The notes under the pieces: model-generated
The model's database searches: none
The model's input: the letters and a program-made list of their open reading frames with translations, nothing else
What the model was told of the DNA's origin: nothing
Shown: positions 35,757-43,611 of the stretch, in pieces
Layout: the number at the start of each line of letters is the position of its first letter
Position numbering within the stretch: position 1 is the stretch's first letter
Origin: Streptomyces verrucosisporus
GTDB taxonomy: Bacteria; Actinomycetota; Actinomycetes; Streptomycetales; Streptomycetaceae
Direction: 5' to 3'
Assembly: GCF_017114865.1 (NCBI RefSeq)
Contig: NZ_JADEYH010000033.1
Location: forward strand, 1-51,337
Length of the DNA stretch: 51,337 nucleotides
Translations under genes and position numbers: made by a program

Positions 35757-36986
35757 TCAGCCGCTGAACTCCCGCAGCCCCTTGAGGGCCTGGTCCAGCA
35801 GTGCCTGCCTGCCCTCCAGCTCCCGCTCCAGCTTCTGGGCCTTGGCGGTGTTGCCGGAGGCGTGGGCCTTGTCGATCTGCGCGCGGAGCTTGTCCACGGC
35901 GTCCTGGAGCTGGCCGGTCAGCCCCTCCGCCCGCGCCCGGGCCTCGGGGTTGGTACGGCGCCACTCGGCCTCCTCGGCCTCCTGGATCGCCCGCTCCACC
36001 GCGTGCATCCGGCCCTCGATCCCGGCCCGGGCGTCCCGGGGCACATGGCCGATGGCGTCCCAGCGCTCGTTGACCGCGCGGAAGGCGGCGCGGGCCGTCC
36101 TCAGGTCGGTGACCGGGAGCAGCCTCTCCGCCTCGGCGGCCAGCTCCTCCTTGCGGGCCAGATTCTCCCGCTGCTCGGCGTCCCGCTCGGCGAAGACCTC
36201 GCCGCGGGCGGCGAAGAAGACGTCCTGGGCACCGCGGAAGCGCTGCCACAGCTTGTCCTCGTGCTCGCGCTGGGCCCGGCCCGCGGCCTTCCAGTCCTGC
36301 ATCAGCTCGCGGTAGCGGGCGGCCGTCGGGCCCCAGTCCGTCGAACCGGACAGGGCCTCGGCCTCGGCGACCAGCTTCTCCTTGCGCCGCCGGGCCTCCT
36401 CGCGCTGCGCGTCCAGCGAGGCGAAGTGGGCCTTGCGTCGCTTGGAGAAGGCCGAGCGGGCGTGCGAGAAGCGGTGCCACAGCTCGTCGTCGGACTTGCG
36501 GTCCAGCCGGGGCAGGCCCTTCCAGGTGTCCACCAGGGCGCGCAGCCGCTCCCCGGCGGCCCGCCACTGGTCGCTGGCGGCGAGTTCCTCGGCCTCGGCG
36601 ACCAGAGCCTCCTTGGCCTTGCGCGCCTCCTCGGCCTGCCGGGCCCGGGCGGCTTTGCGCTCCTCCCGACGGGTCTCGATCAGCTCGGTGAGCTGGTCCA
36701 GCCGCCTGCCCAGGGCCTCCAGATCGCCCACCGCGTGCGCCTGATCGACCTGCTGCCGCAGGTGCTCGACGGCGGCCAGGGCGTCCTTGGCCGACAGGTC
36801 GGTGGTCCTCACCCGGCGCTCAAGGAGGTCGATCTCCACGACCAGGCCGTCGTACTTGCGCTCGAAGTAGGCCAGGGCCTCCTCGGGGGCTCCGGCCTGC
36901 CACGAGCCGACGGCCTTCTCACCGTCGGCGGTACGCACGTAAACGGTCCCCGTCTCGTCGACGCGGCCCCACGGGTCGCTGCTCAC
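35757..36986 (-). CDS. DUF349 repeat protein
   Basis: A 409-residue, almost wholly helical, Arg/Glu/Ala-rich protein. It contains at least three DUF349 repeats, recognisable by W-x-A/G-x-G/L ... LW-x-RF patterns: WKGLPRLDRKSDDELWHRF, WKAAGRAQREHEDKLWQRF and WDAIGHVPRDARAGIEGRM. Coiled-coil segments flank them. Family function is not established. Start GTG 36986 has GGAGGAGG about seven bases upstream; the frame extends further but without conservation. It is convergent with rel and is preceded by a 304-base gene-free region. Confidence 0.9.
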   Translation of the reverse strand: MSSDPWGRVDETGTVYVRTADGEKAVGSWQAGAPEEALAYFERKYDGLVVEIDLLERRVRTTDLSAKDALAAVEHLRQQVDQAHAVGDLEALGRRLDQLTELIETRREERKAARARQAEEARKAKEALVAEAEELAASDQWRAAGERLRALVDTWKGLPRLDRKSDDELWHRFSHARSAFSKRRKAHFASLDAQREEARRRKEKLVAEAEALSGSTDWGPTAARYRELMQDWKAAGRAQREHEDKLWQRFRGAQDVFFAARGEVFAERDAEQRENLARKEELAAEAERLLPVTDLRTARAAFRAVNERWDAIGHVPRDARAGIEGRMHAVERAIQEAEEAEWRRTNPEARARAEGLTGQLQDAVDKLRAQIDKAHASGNTAKAQKLERELEGRQALLDQALKGLREFSG

Positions 36987-37186
36987 AGCGCCTCCTCCAC
37001 ATGATGCCGACGGGAGGTGTGCGCTCCCCGGCATCGTCCACAGTTGTCATACGGCCGCCGGCCGGATGCGACCGGCCCGGCCGGAGGGTCTGCCCGACCG
37101 TCGGCGCAGGCACCCCCTACAACGCCAAACATAGGCGACCGGTGCCCGCCCTGTCCGCATCCCGGGCGACCGAAATCCGCTCCCGG

Positions 37187-37258
37187 GACTGCCCGGAGCG
37201 ACTGCCCGGACCGCCCGGAGCGACTGCCCGGACCGACCGCCCGCCCGGACCGACCGCT
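37187..37258. repeat. tandem GC repeats in the gene-free stretch 36987-37290
   Basis: A 22-bp unit occurs twice in perfect tandem (37191-37212 and 37213-37234), and its core GACTGCCCGGA appears three times (37187, 37200, 37222). Degenerate copies continue to about 37258. The whole 304-base gap between the DUF349 and cyclophilin genes (both leftward) contains only this repeat tract and the presumed promoter of the DUF349 gene. I see no gene in it. Confidence 0.75.
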
Positions 37259-37290
37259 CCGGGCACGGACGGGGCACCGGCCGCCGTGGA

Positions 37291-38154
37291 TCAGCTCTTG
37301 CGCACCGTCGCCCTGTCGATCACCACGGTCGCGTTCGGCTTGGTGTTGCCCGTCTGCGGGTCCGGCGTCATACCGGCGTCGGCGATCTTCTTCAGCACGT
37401 CCATGCCCTCGGTGACGGTGCCGAAGGGGGTGTAGTCGGGGGGAAGCTGGCTGTCCTGGTAAACCAGGAAGAACTGGCTGCCGCCGGTGTCCCGGTTCTC
37501 CTTGGTCTGGGCGTTGTACCGGTTGGCCATGGCGACCGTGCCCGCGGGGTAGGTGCCCTCCTTCACCTTCGGGTCGTCGAGGTTCTCGTCCGGGATGGTG
37601 TAGCCGGGCTGCTGGACCTTGCCGTCCTTCGACATACCGGTGCCGGTGCCGGTCGGGTCGCCGCACTGCAGCACGTAGATGCCCTGGTCCACCAGGCGGT
37701 GGCACGGGGAGTGGTCGAGATAGCCCTCACCGGCCAGGAACTCGAAGGAGTTCACGGTGCGCGGAGTCTTGGCGGCGTCCATCTCGATCTCGATGTCGCC
37801 GCAGGTGGTCTCCAGCTTCATCGTGTAGGTGGCCGAGGTGTCGATCGACATCTTCGGCTCCTTCTTCCAGTGCTTCCCGCTCGGCTCGCCCTTCGCCGGC
37901 TTCTCGCACGGGTCCGGGGCCTTGCTGGTGGGCGGGGTGGAGGGCTCGGCGGAGGCGTTGTCGGTCTTCTCGTCGTCCGCCGCCAGGCCGCCCGCGGCCG
38001 CGTATGCGCCGCCGGCCGCCAGGACCAGGGCCAGACCGCCCGCGATGGAGGCGTTGCGGATCCGCCCCTTGCGCCGTGCCTCGGCCCGCCTCTGCTGCTG
38101 ACGCAGGTACTTCTCGCGGGCGAGCTGCTTGCGCCGCTGCTCACTGCTGACCAC
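37291..38154 (-). CDS. membrane-anchored cyclophilin-type peptidyl-prolyl isomerase
   Basis: A 287-residue protein. The cytosolic basic N-terminus (KYLRQQQRRAEARRKGRIR) precedes a single membrane helix (IAGGLALVLAAGGAYAAAGG, about 36-55). An extracytoplasmic Pro/Ser/Lys linker follows, then the cyclophilin domain (KLETTCGDIEIEMD ... NSFEFLAGEGYLDHSPCHRL ... GGSQFFLVYQDS). The family catalyses Xaa-Pro isomerisation in folding; here it would act outside the membrane. The catalytic Arg/Phe/Gln positions look largely retained, though the usual FxR...QGGD reads HRLVDQGIYVLQCGD. Start GTG 38154 has GAAGGAGA upstream. Confidence 0.9.
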   Translation of the reverse strand: MVSSEQRRKQLAREKYLRQQQRRAEARRKGRIRNASIAGGLALVLAAGGAYAAAGGLAADDEKTDNASAEPSTPPTSKAPDPCEKPAKGEPSGKHWKKEPKMSIDTSATYTMKLETTCGDIEIEMDAAKTPRTVNSFEFLAGEGYLDHSPCHRLVDQGIYVLQCGDPTGTGTGMSKDGKVQQPGYTIPDENLDDPKVKEGTYPAGTVAMANRYNAQTKENRDTGGSQFFLVYQDSQLPPDYTPFGTVTEGMDVLKKIADAGMTPDPQTGNTKPNATVVIDRATVRKS

Positions 38155-38196
38155 GGATCGTCTCCTTCGAATCCTTCGGGGCGTTCTGTACGAGGC

Positions 38197-38216
38197 GTGC
38201 GTACGCACACGTGTGC
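38197..38216. promoter_or_regulatory. two overlapping palindromes in a divergent promoter region
   Basis: GTGCGTACGCAC (38197-38208) and GCACACGTGTGC (38205-38216) are each perfect 12-bp palindromes sharing four bases. They lie between the leftward cyclophilin gene (start 38154) and the rightward MBL gene (start 38350). The arrangement suggests a site for one or two dimeric regulators; none is identified. Confidence 0.45.
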
Positions 38217-38349
38217 CACAGCTTGGGCCGTACGGTATACGGGATACGGGTTCGCGGGCTCCGTCTCGTCGCCGGTAGGCTCTGTAACCGCTGCCGGCGG
38301 CCGGTTTCGACGGCCGCGGCATCCCCTGCCGGACGACCGAAGGACGATC

Positions 38350-39072
38350 GTGCTCATTGCCGGGTTCCCCGCCGGGGCCTGGGGGACCAACTGCTATCTG
38401 GTCGCCCCCGCCGCCGGCGAGGAGTGCGTGATCATCGACCCGGGCCACCAGGCCGCCGAAGGCGTCGAGGAGGCCATAGCCAAGCACCGCCTCAAGCCGG
38501 TCGCCGTCGTCCTCACCCACGGCCACATCGACCACGTCGCCTCCGTGGTCCCGGTGTGCGGCGCGCACGGTGTGCCCGCCTGGATCCACCCGGAGGACCG
38601 GGAGATGATGAGCGACCCCGAGAAGTGGCTGGGCCGCTCCATCGGGCAGCCGCTGATGGGCGAGCTCTCCGTGGGGGAGCCGGACGACGTGGAGGAGCTG
38701 GCCGACGGCGCCGTGCTGTCCCTGGCCGGGCTGGAGCTGACCGTCTCGCACGCTCCGGGCCATACCAGGGGGTCGGTGACCTTCCGGACGCCCGAGCAGG
38801 CCGACGTCCCGCCGGTGCTGTTCTCGGGTGACCTGCTGTTCGCCGGCTCCATCGGACGCACCGACCTGCCCGGCGGCGACCACGCCGAGATCCTGCGGTC
38901 GCTGGCACGTGTGTGCCTGCCGCTGGAGGACTCGACCGTGGTGCTGTCCGGCCACGGCCCCCAGACCACCATCGGCCGCGAACGCGCCACCAACCCGTTC
39001 CTGCGGGAGGTGGCCGCCGGCGGCCCGTCCGGTACGGGAGGCGGCACCACCGCCCCGCGACGAGGAATGTGA
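38350..39072 (+). CDS. metallo-beta-lactamase-fold hydrolase (glyoxalase II-like)
   Basis: A 240-residue hydrolase. The metal motif THGHIDH (HxHxDH) lies near residue 58, the third ligand His is in APGHTRGSVTF, the bridging Asp is in LFSGDLLFAGSIGRTD, and the last His is in VLSGHGPQTT. This set fits a glyoxalase II/YcbL-like thioester or lactone hydrolase, with no substrate evident. Start GTG 38350 has GAAGGA five bases upstream. It is 13 bases upstream of hisS and likely cotranscribed, as in other Streptomyces. Confidence 0.92.
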   Translation: MLIAGFPAGAWGTNCYLVAPAAGEECVIIDPGHQAAEGVEEAIAKHRLKPVAVVLTHGHIDHVASVVPVCGAHGVPAWIHPEDREMMSDPEKWLGRSIGQPLMGELSVGEPDDVEELADGAVLSLAGLELTVSHAPGHTRGSVTFRTPEQADVPPVLFSGDLLFAGSIGRTDLPGGDHAEILRSLARVCLPLEDSTVVLSGHGPQTTIGRERATNPFLREVAAGGPSGTGGGTTAPRRGM

Positions 39073-39085
39073 CGACGAAGAAGAC

Positions 39086-40345
39086 GTGAGCACCTTCTCC
39101 GCCCCCAGGGGCACCTACGACCTGATCCCTCCGGAGTCGGCCGACTACCTGGCGGTGCGCGAGGCGATCTCCGCGCCGCTGAGGCGCGCCGGCTACGGCT
39201 ACATCGAGACGCCCGGCTTCGAGAACGTCGAGCTGTTCGCCCGCGGTGTCGGCGAGTCCACCGACATCGTGACCAAGGAGATGTACACCCTCACCACCAA
39301 GGGCGGCAGCCGCCTCGCACTGCGCCCCGAGGGCACCGCGCCGGTCGTCCGCGCCGTGCTGGAGCACAACCTGCACCGCGGCGCGCTGCCGGTGAAGGTC
39401 TGGTACTCCGGCTCGCAGTACCGCTACGAGCGCCCCCAGGCCGGCCGCTACCGGCACTTCTCCCAGGTCGGCGCCGAGGCGCTGGGCGCCGAGGACCCGG
39501 CCCTGGACGCCGAGCTGATCATCCTGGCCGTGGACGCGTACCGCTCGCTGGGGCTGAGGAACTTCCGGCTGCTGCTGAACTCCCTGGGCGACCGCGAGTG
39601 CCGCCCGGTCTACCGCGCGGCCCTCCAGGACTTCCTGCGCGGACTCGACCTGGACGAGGACACCCGGGCCCGCGTCGAGATCAACCCGCTGCGCGTGCTG
39701 GACGACAAGCGCGAGGCCGTGCAGAAGCAGCTCACCGGTGCGCCGATGATGCCCGACCACCTGTGCGAGGCGTGCAAGGAGTACCACGAGCAGGTGCGCG
39801 GGCTGCTGACGGCGGCCGGGGTGGAGTTCGAGGACGACCAGAAGCTGGTGCGCGGCCTGGACTACTACACCCGCACCACCTTCGAGTTCGTCCACGACGG
39901 GCTCGGCTCGCAGTCCGCCGTCGGCGGCGGCGGCCGCTACGACGGCCTGTCGGAGATGCTCGGCGGCCCGCCGCTGCCCTCGGTGGGCTGGGCGCTGGGC
40001 GTGGACCGCACGGTCCTGGCGCTGCGGGCCGAGGGCGTGGAGCTCCCGGCTCCCTCGCGTACCCAGGTCTTCGCCGTCCCGCTGGGGGAGGAGGCGCGGC
40101 GCGCGCTGTTCGGTGTGGTCACCGAACTGCGCCGGCAGGGGATCGCCACGGACTTCGCGTACGGCGGCCGTGGTCTGAAGAACGGCATGAAGTCGGCCAA
40201 CCGCTCGGGGGCGGCGTACGCCGTCGTGGCCGGGGAGCGGGATCTGGCCGAGGGGGTCGTACAGGTCAAGGACCTCGACAGCGGCGAGCAGGTCCCGGTG
40301 CCGCTGGACGGTGTGGTGGCGGAACTGCGACGGAAGCTCGCCTGA
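39086..40345 (+). CDS. hisS: histidyl-tRNA synthetase
   Basis: A 419-residue class II synthetase. Motif 2 is visible as YRYERPQAGRYRHFSQVGAE, the HisA signature as LVRGLDYYTRTTFEF, and motif 3 as GWALGVDRTVLAL, followed by the anticodon-binding domain (TQVFAVPLGEEARRALFG). Length is usual. The start is GTG 39086, 13 bases after the MBL stop, with GACGAAGAA as a modest ribosome site. No histidine-leader or T-box is present, since it reads through from the MBL gene. Confidence 0.97.
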   Translation: MSTFSAPRGTYDLIPPESADYLAVREAISAPLRRAGYGYIETPGFENVELFARGVGESTDIVTKEMYTLTTKGGSRLALRPEGTAPVVRAVLEHNLHRGALPVKVWYSGSQYRYERPQAGRYRHFSQVGAEALGAEDPALDAELIILAVDAYRSLGLRNFRLLLNSLGDRECRPVYRAALQDFLRGLDLDEDTRARVEINPLRVLDDKREAVQKQLTGAPMMPDHLCEACKEYHEQVRGLLTAAGVEFEDDQKLVRGLDYYTRTTFEFVHDGLGSQSAVGGGGRYDGLSEMLGGPPLPSVGWALGVDRTVLALRAEGVELPAPSRTQVFAVPLGEEARRALFGVVTELRRQGIATDFAYGGRGLKNGMKSANRSGAAYAVVAGERDLAEGVVQVKDLDSGEQVPVPLDGVVAELRRKLA

Positions 40346-40348
40346 CTC

Positions 40349-40366
40349 GTTGTGCGTTGTGCACAA
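40349..40366. promoter_or_regulatory. direct repeat and palindrome upstream of the VKOR gene
   Basis: GTTGTGC occurs twice in tandem (40349-40355, 40356-40362), and the second copy is part of the perfect palindrome TTGTGCACAA (40357-40366). It lies 38 bases before the VKOR ATG and four bases after the hisS stop. It is an AT-richer island in very GC-rich DNA and so a plausible operator or promoter element. Confidence 0.45.
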
Positions 40367-40403
40367 TGAAGAACCCCACCTGAGACGACGGGATGACTCG
40401 ACC

Positions 40404-41066
40404 ATGACGACGACCACGGCGCCACGAGACGAAGCGGCCCGCACCGGCGACGACGGCGGCGGGCCGCCCGCACGGGGCGCCGTGGGCGCGGGCCGCGCCT
40501 ACGGCCTGCTGCTGGTGATCACCGGTCTGGCCGGGGTGCTCGCCGCCTGGGTGATCACGGTCGACAAGTTCAGGCTGCTGGAGGCCAAGCTCGCCGGGGA
40601 CACGCTGGACATGGCGTGCGACATCAACCCGGTGGTCTCCTGCGGCGGCGTGATGGAGAGCCCGCAGGCCGAGGCGTTCGGCTTCCCCAACCCGGTGCTC
40701 GGCCTGGTCACCTACGGCATGATCGTCGCCGTCGGCATGGGCCTGCTGGCCGGGGCGCGCTTCCCCCGCTGGTACTGGCTGACCATGAACGCCGGCATGC
40801 TCTTCGGCGTCGGCTTCTGCACCTGGCTGATGTACCAGTCGCTGTACGAGATCGGCAAGCTCTGCCTGTGGTGCAACCTGGCCTGGGTCGCCACCCTGCT
40901 GATGTTCTGGTACACGACCTTCCGCAACATCCACAACGGCTTCCTGCGCGTCCCGGCCTGGCTGCGCGAGGGCGTGCGGGAGTTCCACTGGGTGGTCCCG
41001 GCGGTCCACATCGGCATCATCGGCATGCTGATTCTGACCCGCTGGTGGGACTTCTGGACGAGGTGA
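40404..41066 (+). CDS. vitamin K epoxide reductase (VKOR) family protein
   Basis: A 220-residue membrane oxidoreductase. Five hydrophobic segments are visible. The loop cysteines Cys72 and Cys80 (CDINPVVSC) and the active-site CLWC at 154-157 are all present, with the conserved NPVLGLVTYG after the loop. In actinobacteria VKOR reoxidises DsbA-like proteins using quinone, replacing DsbB in disulfide formation outside the membrane. Start ATG 40404. It is 58 bases after hisS with its own upstream repeat/palindrome and is followed by a terminator, so it may be transcribed alone. Confidence 0.93.
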   Translation: MTTTTAPRDEAARTGDDGGGPPARGAVGAGRAYGLLLVITGLAGVLAAWVITVDKFRLLEAKLAGDTLDMACDINPVVSCGGVMESPQAEAFGFPNPVLGLVTYGMIVAVGMGLLAGARFPRWYWLTMNAGMLFGVGFCTWLMYQSLYEIGKLCLWCNLAWVATLLMFWYTTFRNIHNGFLRVPAWLREGVREFHWVVPAVHIGIIGMLILTRWWDFWTR

Positions 41067-41072
41067 TCCCCA

Positions 41073-41128
41073 ACGGCCGGAAGGGCCGCTCCACGCCGAC
41101 GCCGGCTTGGGGCGGCCCTTCCGGCCGT
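41073..41128 (+). terminator. terminator after the VKOR gene
   Basis: The 17-bp perfect arms 41073-41089 and 41112-41128 (ACGGCCGGAAGGGCCGC and complement) enclose a 22-nt loop that can itself fold. Confidence 0.82.
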
Positions 41129-41192
41129 CTGATTCCCGGGGCGCCGCCGCCGTCGGCACGGCTGTCGGCGGCGTGACTTAGGGTTGCGTTCC

Positions 41193-42575
41193 GTGGAACC
41201 GGATCTGTTCACCGCCGCCGCCGAGGAGCGCCAGGAGAAGGACCCCTCCGCCTCACCCCTGGCGGTCCGGATGCGCCCGCGCACCCTCGACGAGGTCGTC
41301 GGCCAGCAGCACCTGCTGCGCCCCGGCTCCCCGCTGCGCCGTCTGGTGGGCGAGGGCGGGAAGGGGCCCGCGGGGCCGTCGTCGGTGATCCTGTGGGGGC
41401 CGCCGGGCACCGGCAAGACGACCCTGGCCTACGTCGTCAGCAAGGCCACCGACAAGCGCTTCACGGAGCTGTCGGCCATCACCGCCGGGGTCAAGGAGGT
41501 CCGGGCCGTCATCGACGGCGCGCGGCGTTCGTCGGGCGCCTACGGCAAGGACACCGTGCTGTTCCTGGACGAGATCCACCGCTTCAGCAAGGCGCAGCAG
41601 GACTCGCTGCTGCCGGCGGTGGAGAACCGCTGGGTCACCCTCATCGCGGCGACGACGGAGAACCCGTACTTCTCGGTGATCTCCCCGCTGCTGTCCCGCT
41701 CGTTGCTGCTGACCCTGGAGCCGCTGACCGACGACGACCTGCGCGGGCTGCTGCGCCGCGCGGTCGCCGACGAGCGCGGGCTGGGCGGATCGGTGGAACT
41801 GCCGGGGGACGCCGAGGCGCATCTGCTGCGGATAGCCGGCGGCGACGCGCGCCGTGCGCTCACCGCGCTGGAGGCGGGCGCGGGCGCGGCCCTGGACAAG
41901 GGCGAGCGCGAGATCACCCTGACGACGCTGGAGGAGGCCGTCGACCGGGCCGCGGTGAAGTACGACCGCGACGGCGACCAGCACTACGACGTGGCCAGCG
42001 CGCTCATCAAGTCCATCCGCGGCTCGGACGTGGACGCGGCCCTGCACTACCTGGCCCGGATGATCGAGGCGGGCGAGGACCCGCGGTTCATCGCCCGGCG
42101 GCTGATGATCTCCGCCAGCGAGGACATCGGCCTGGCCGACCCCACCGCACTGCAGACCGCCGTGGCCGCGGCCCAGGCGGTGGCGATGATCGGCTTCCCC
42201 GAGGCGCGGATCACGCTCGCCCAGGCGACCGTGGCCCTGGCCCTCGCCCCGAAGTCCAACGCCGCCTACCTGGCGATCGACGCGGCCCTGGCGGACGTAC
42301 GGGCGGGCCTGGCCGGCCCCGTGCCTCGGCATCTGCGCGACGGCCACTACCAGGGCGCGAGGAAGATGGGCCACGGCGAGGGGTACCGGTACCCGCACGA
42401 CATGCCCGGCGGCGTCGCCGCGCAGCAGTACGCCCCGGACGGCGTCCACGGCAGGCGCTACTACGAGCCGACGCGGTACGGGGCGGAGGCCCGGTACGCC
42501 GAGGTGGCGGAGCGGGTGAGGGCCCGGCTGCGGGAGGAACCGCGGGAGGAGGGGGCGCCGCCGGGCAAGCCCTGA
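41193..42575 (+). CDS. rarA: replication-associated recombination protein A (RarA/MgsA AAA+ ATPase)
   Basis: A 460-residue clamp-loader-like ATPase acting at stalled forks. The N-terminal PLAVRMRPRTLDEVVGQQHL motif, Walker A LWGPPGTGKTTLA, Walker B LFLDEIHRFSKAQQD, sensor 1 IAATTENPYF and the C-terminal MgsA tetramerisation domain (ASALIKSIRGSDVDAALHYL ... PKSNAAYLAIDAAL) are in order. GTG 41193 is about eight bases after a TAGGGT -10-like hexamer (41179-41184) with no ribosome site, which points to a leaderless mRNA. A TTG at 41184 is the alternative start. Confidence 0.95.
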   Translation: MEPDLFTAAAEERQEKDPSASPLAVRMRPRTLDEVVGQQHLLRPGSPLRRLVGEGGKGPAGPSSVILWGPPGTGKTTLAYVVSKATDKRFTELSAITAGVKEVRAVIDGARRSSGAYGKDTVLFLDEIHRFSKAQQDSLLPAVENRWVTLIAATTENPYFSVISPLLSRSLLLTLEPLTDDDLRGLLRRAVADERGLGGSVELPGDAEAHLLRIAGGDARRALTALEAGAGAALDKGEREITLTTLEEAVDRAAVKYDRDGDQHYDVASALIKSIRGSDVDAALHYLARMIEAGEDPRFIARRLMISASEDIGLADPTALQTAVAAAQAVAMIGFPEARITLAQATVALALAPKSNAAYLAIDAALADVRAGLAGPVPRHLRDGHYQGARKMGHGEGYRYPHDMPGGVAAQQYAPDGVHGRRYYEPTRYGAEARYAEVAERVRARLREEPREEGAPPGKP

Positions 42576-42659
42576 GGCCCGCAGGTCCCGCAGGCCCCGC
42601 AGGGGCCGAGGGCTCCGTCGGCCCCGTCGGTCCTCGCGGTCCTCCCCGCCCCGGCCCGG

Positions 42660-43556
42660 TCAGGACGCGGAACCGGCCTCGAACAGGGCCCGGATCGCGT
42701 GGCGCAGCCCGGAGGCGTCCCGTACCGGCCGGGGGAAGTCGAAGAGGGCGTCGAAGCACCGCCCGTCCGCGCAGAACCGCACCCGCAGTCCGAAGCGGTC
42801 CAGGGCCACGGGCACCACCGCCTCCCAGGCGCCGCAGGCCCGCTCCCGCTCGCCCAGCAGCGAGCACAGTCCGCGCAGCAGGTCGTCGTGGGCAGCTGCC
42901 AGGTGCTGCAGGAGTTCGGCCTCGTGGCGTGCCAGGGGATCGGCTGAGGCGGCGGCGAACTCGTCCGGCTCGACGTGCCCCTCACCCCGCAGATCGTCGA
43001 TCCGTCCCTCGCCGACCTCCAGTCGCAGCGGTGTCCACGCGGCGCCCGGAAGGGGGCCCGAGGGATACCGTTCGGCCAGCAGCCGGGCGCAGGCCGCCCG
43101 CTCGCCGCCGGACACGGGGGTGAGCCAGCCCGCCACCTCGGCCCGGCCGCGGATGCGGTGGGGCACCGCGACGGGCGCCACGTCCGTGATCTCCATCACG
43201 GCGGCCAGATCGCCGTCCCGGGCGTGGGCTGCGGCCCGGGCGGCCGGGGAGGCGGCCGGGACCAGCAGGAGCACGTCCCCCTCGCCGGTGACGGCGCGGG
43301 ACTCGCAGCAGCCCTGACCCGGCCACTGGCCACCGGCCGGGTCCGTACCGGGAATGACCAGGGCGGCCGAGGCGTTCGACTCGACGAGGGTACGCATCCG
43401 CTCGGCGGCCCCCGGCCGCCGTGTGTCAGGCTCAGCCTCGGGACGCGGCTGACCCCTCCTCGCGCTCCCCGCCCCGGCGGCGGCTCCGGCACTGCCGCCG
43501 GAGCCGCCGCCGCGTGCGGGACCGGTGCCGGGCAGGGGGCTCCCAGGTCGAAACAT
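42660..43556 (-). CDS. DUF2470 domain protein, probably iron-regulated
   Basis: A 298-residue protein. The N-terminal 50 or so residues are Gly/Pro-rich. The body resembles the FMN-binding split-barrel/pyridoxamine-oxidase-like fold of HugZ-type haem-utilisation proteins (GEGDVLLLVPAASPAARAAA; ADVAGWLTPV-like segments), and the C-terminus is a DUF2470 domain (ADPLARHEAELLQHLAAAHDD ... FGLRVRF). DUF2470 often occurs in haem-degrading proteins; function here is inference. Start ATG 43556 has GGAGGAGAA five bases upstream. A 19-bp iron box lies 15-33 bases upstream, over the expected promoter. Confidence 0.8.
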   Translation of the reverse strand: MFRPGSPLPGTGPARGGGSGGSAGAAAGAGSARRGQPRPEAEPDTRRPGAAERMRTLVESNASAALVIPGTDPAGGQWPGQGCCESRAVTGEGDVLLLVPAASPAARAAAHARDGDLAAVMEITDVAPVAVPHRIRGRAEVAGWLTPVSGGERAACARLLAERYPSGPLPGAAWTPLRLEVGEGRIDDLRGEGHVEPDEFAAASADPLARHEAELLQHLAAAHDDLLRGLCSLLGERERACGAWEAVVPVALDRFGLRVRFCADGRCFDALFDFPRPVRDASGLRHAIRALFEAGSAS

Positions 43557-43570
43557 GCGTTCTCCTCCGC

Positions 43571-43589
43571 TAAGGTTAGGCTCACCTAA
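43571..43589. promoter_or_regulatory. iron box (IdeR/DmdR-type operator)
   Basis: TAAGGTTAGGCTCACCTAA matches the 19-bp actinobacterial iron-box consensus, as I recall it (TTAGGTTAGGCTCACCTAA), at all but one position. It lies in the 55-base gap between the divergent DUF2470 gene and rpsD. It overlaps a -10-like TAACCT read leftward and TAAATT (43587-43592) read rightward. A DmdR/IdeR-Fe(II) repressor bound here could affect both genes. Confidence 0.8.
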
Positions 43590-43611
43590 ATTACACGGAG
43601 GTCCGTTCAAC

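Noticed and set aside
42576..42659. CCCGCAGG tandem copies between rarA and the DUF2470 gene
   Set aside because: They are short imperfect copies in a small convergent gap. They may aid termination but form no clear hairpin, so no feature was called.
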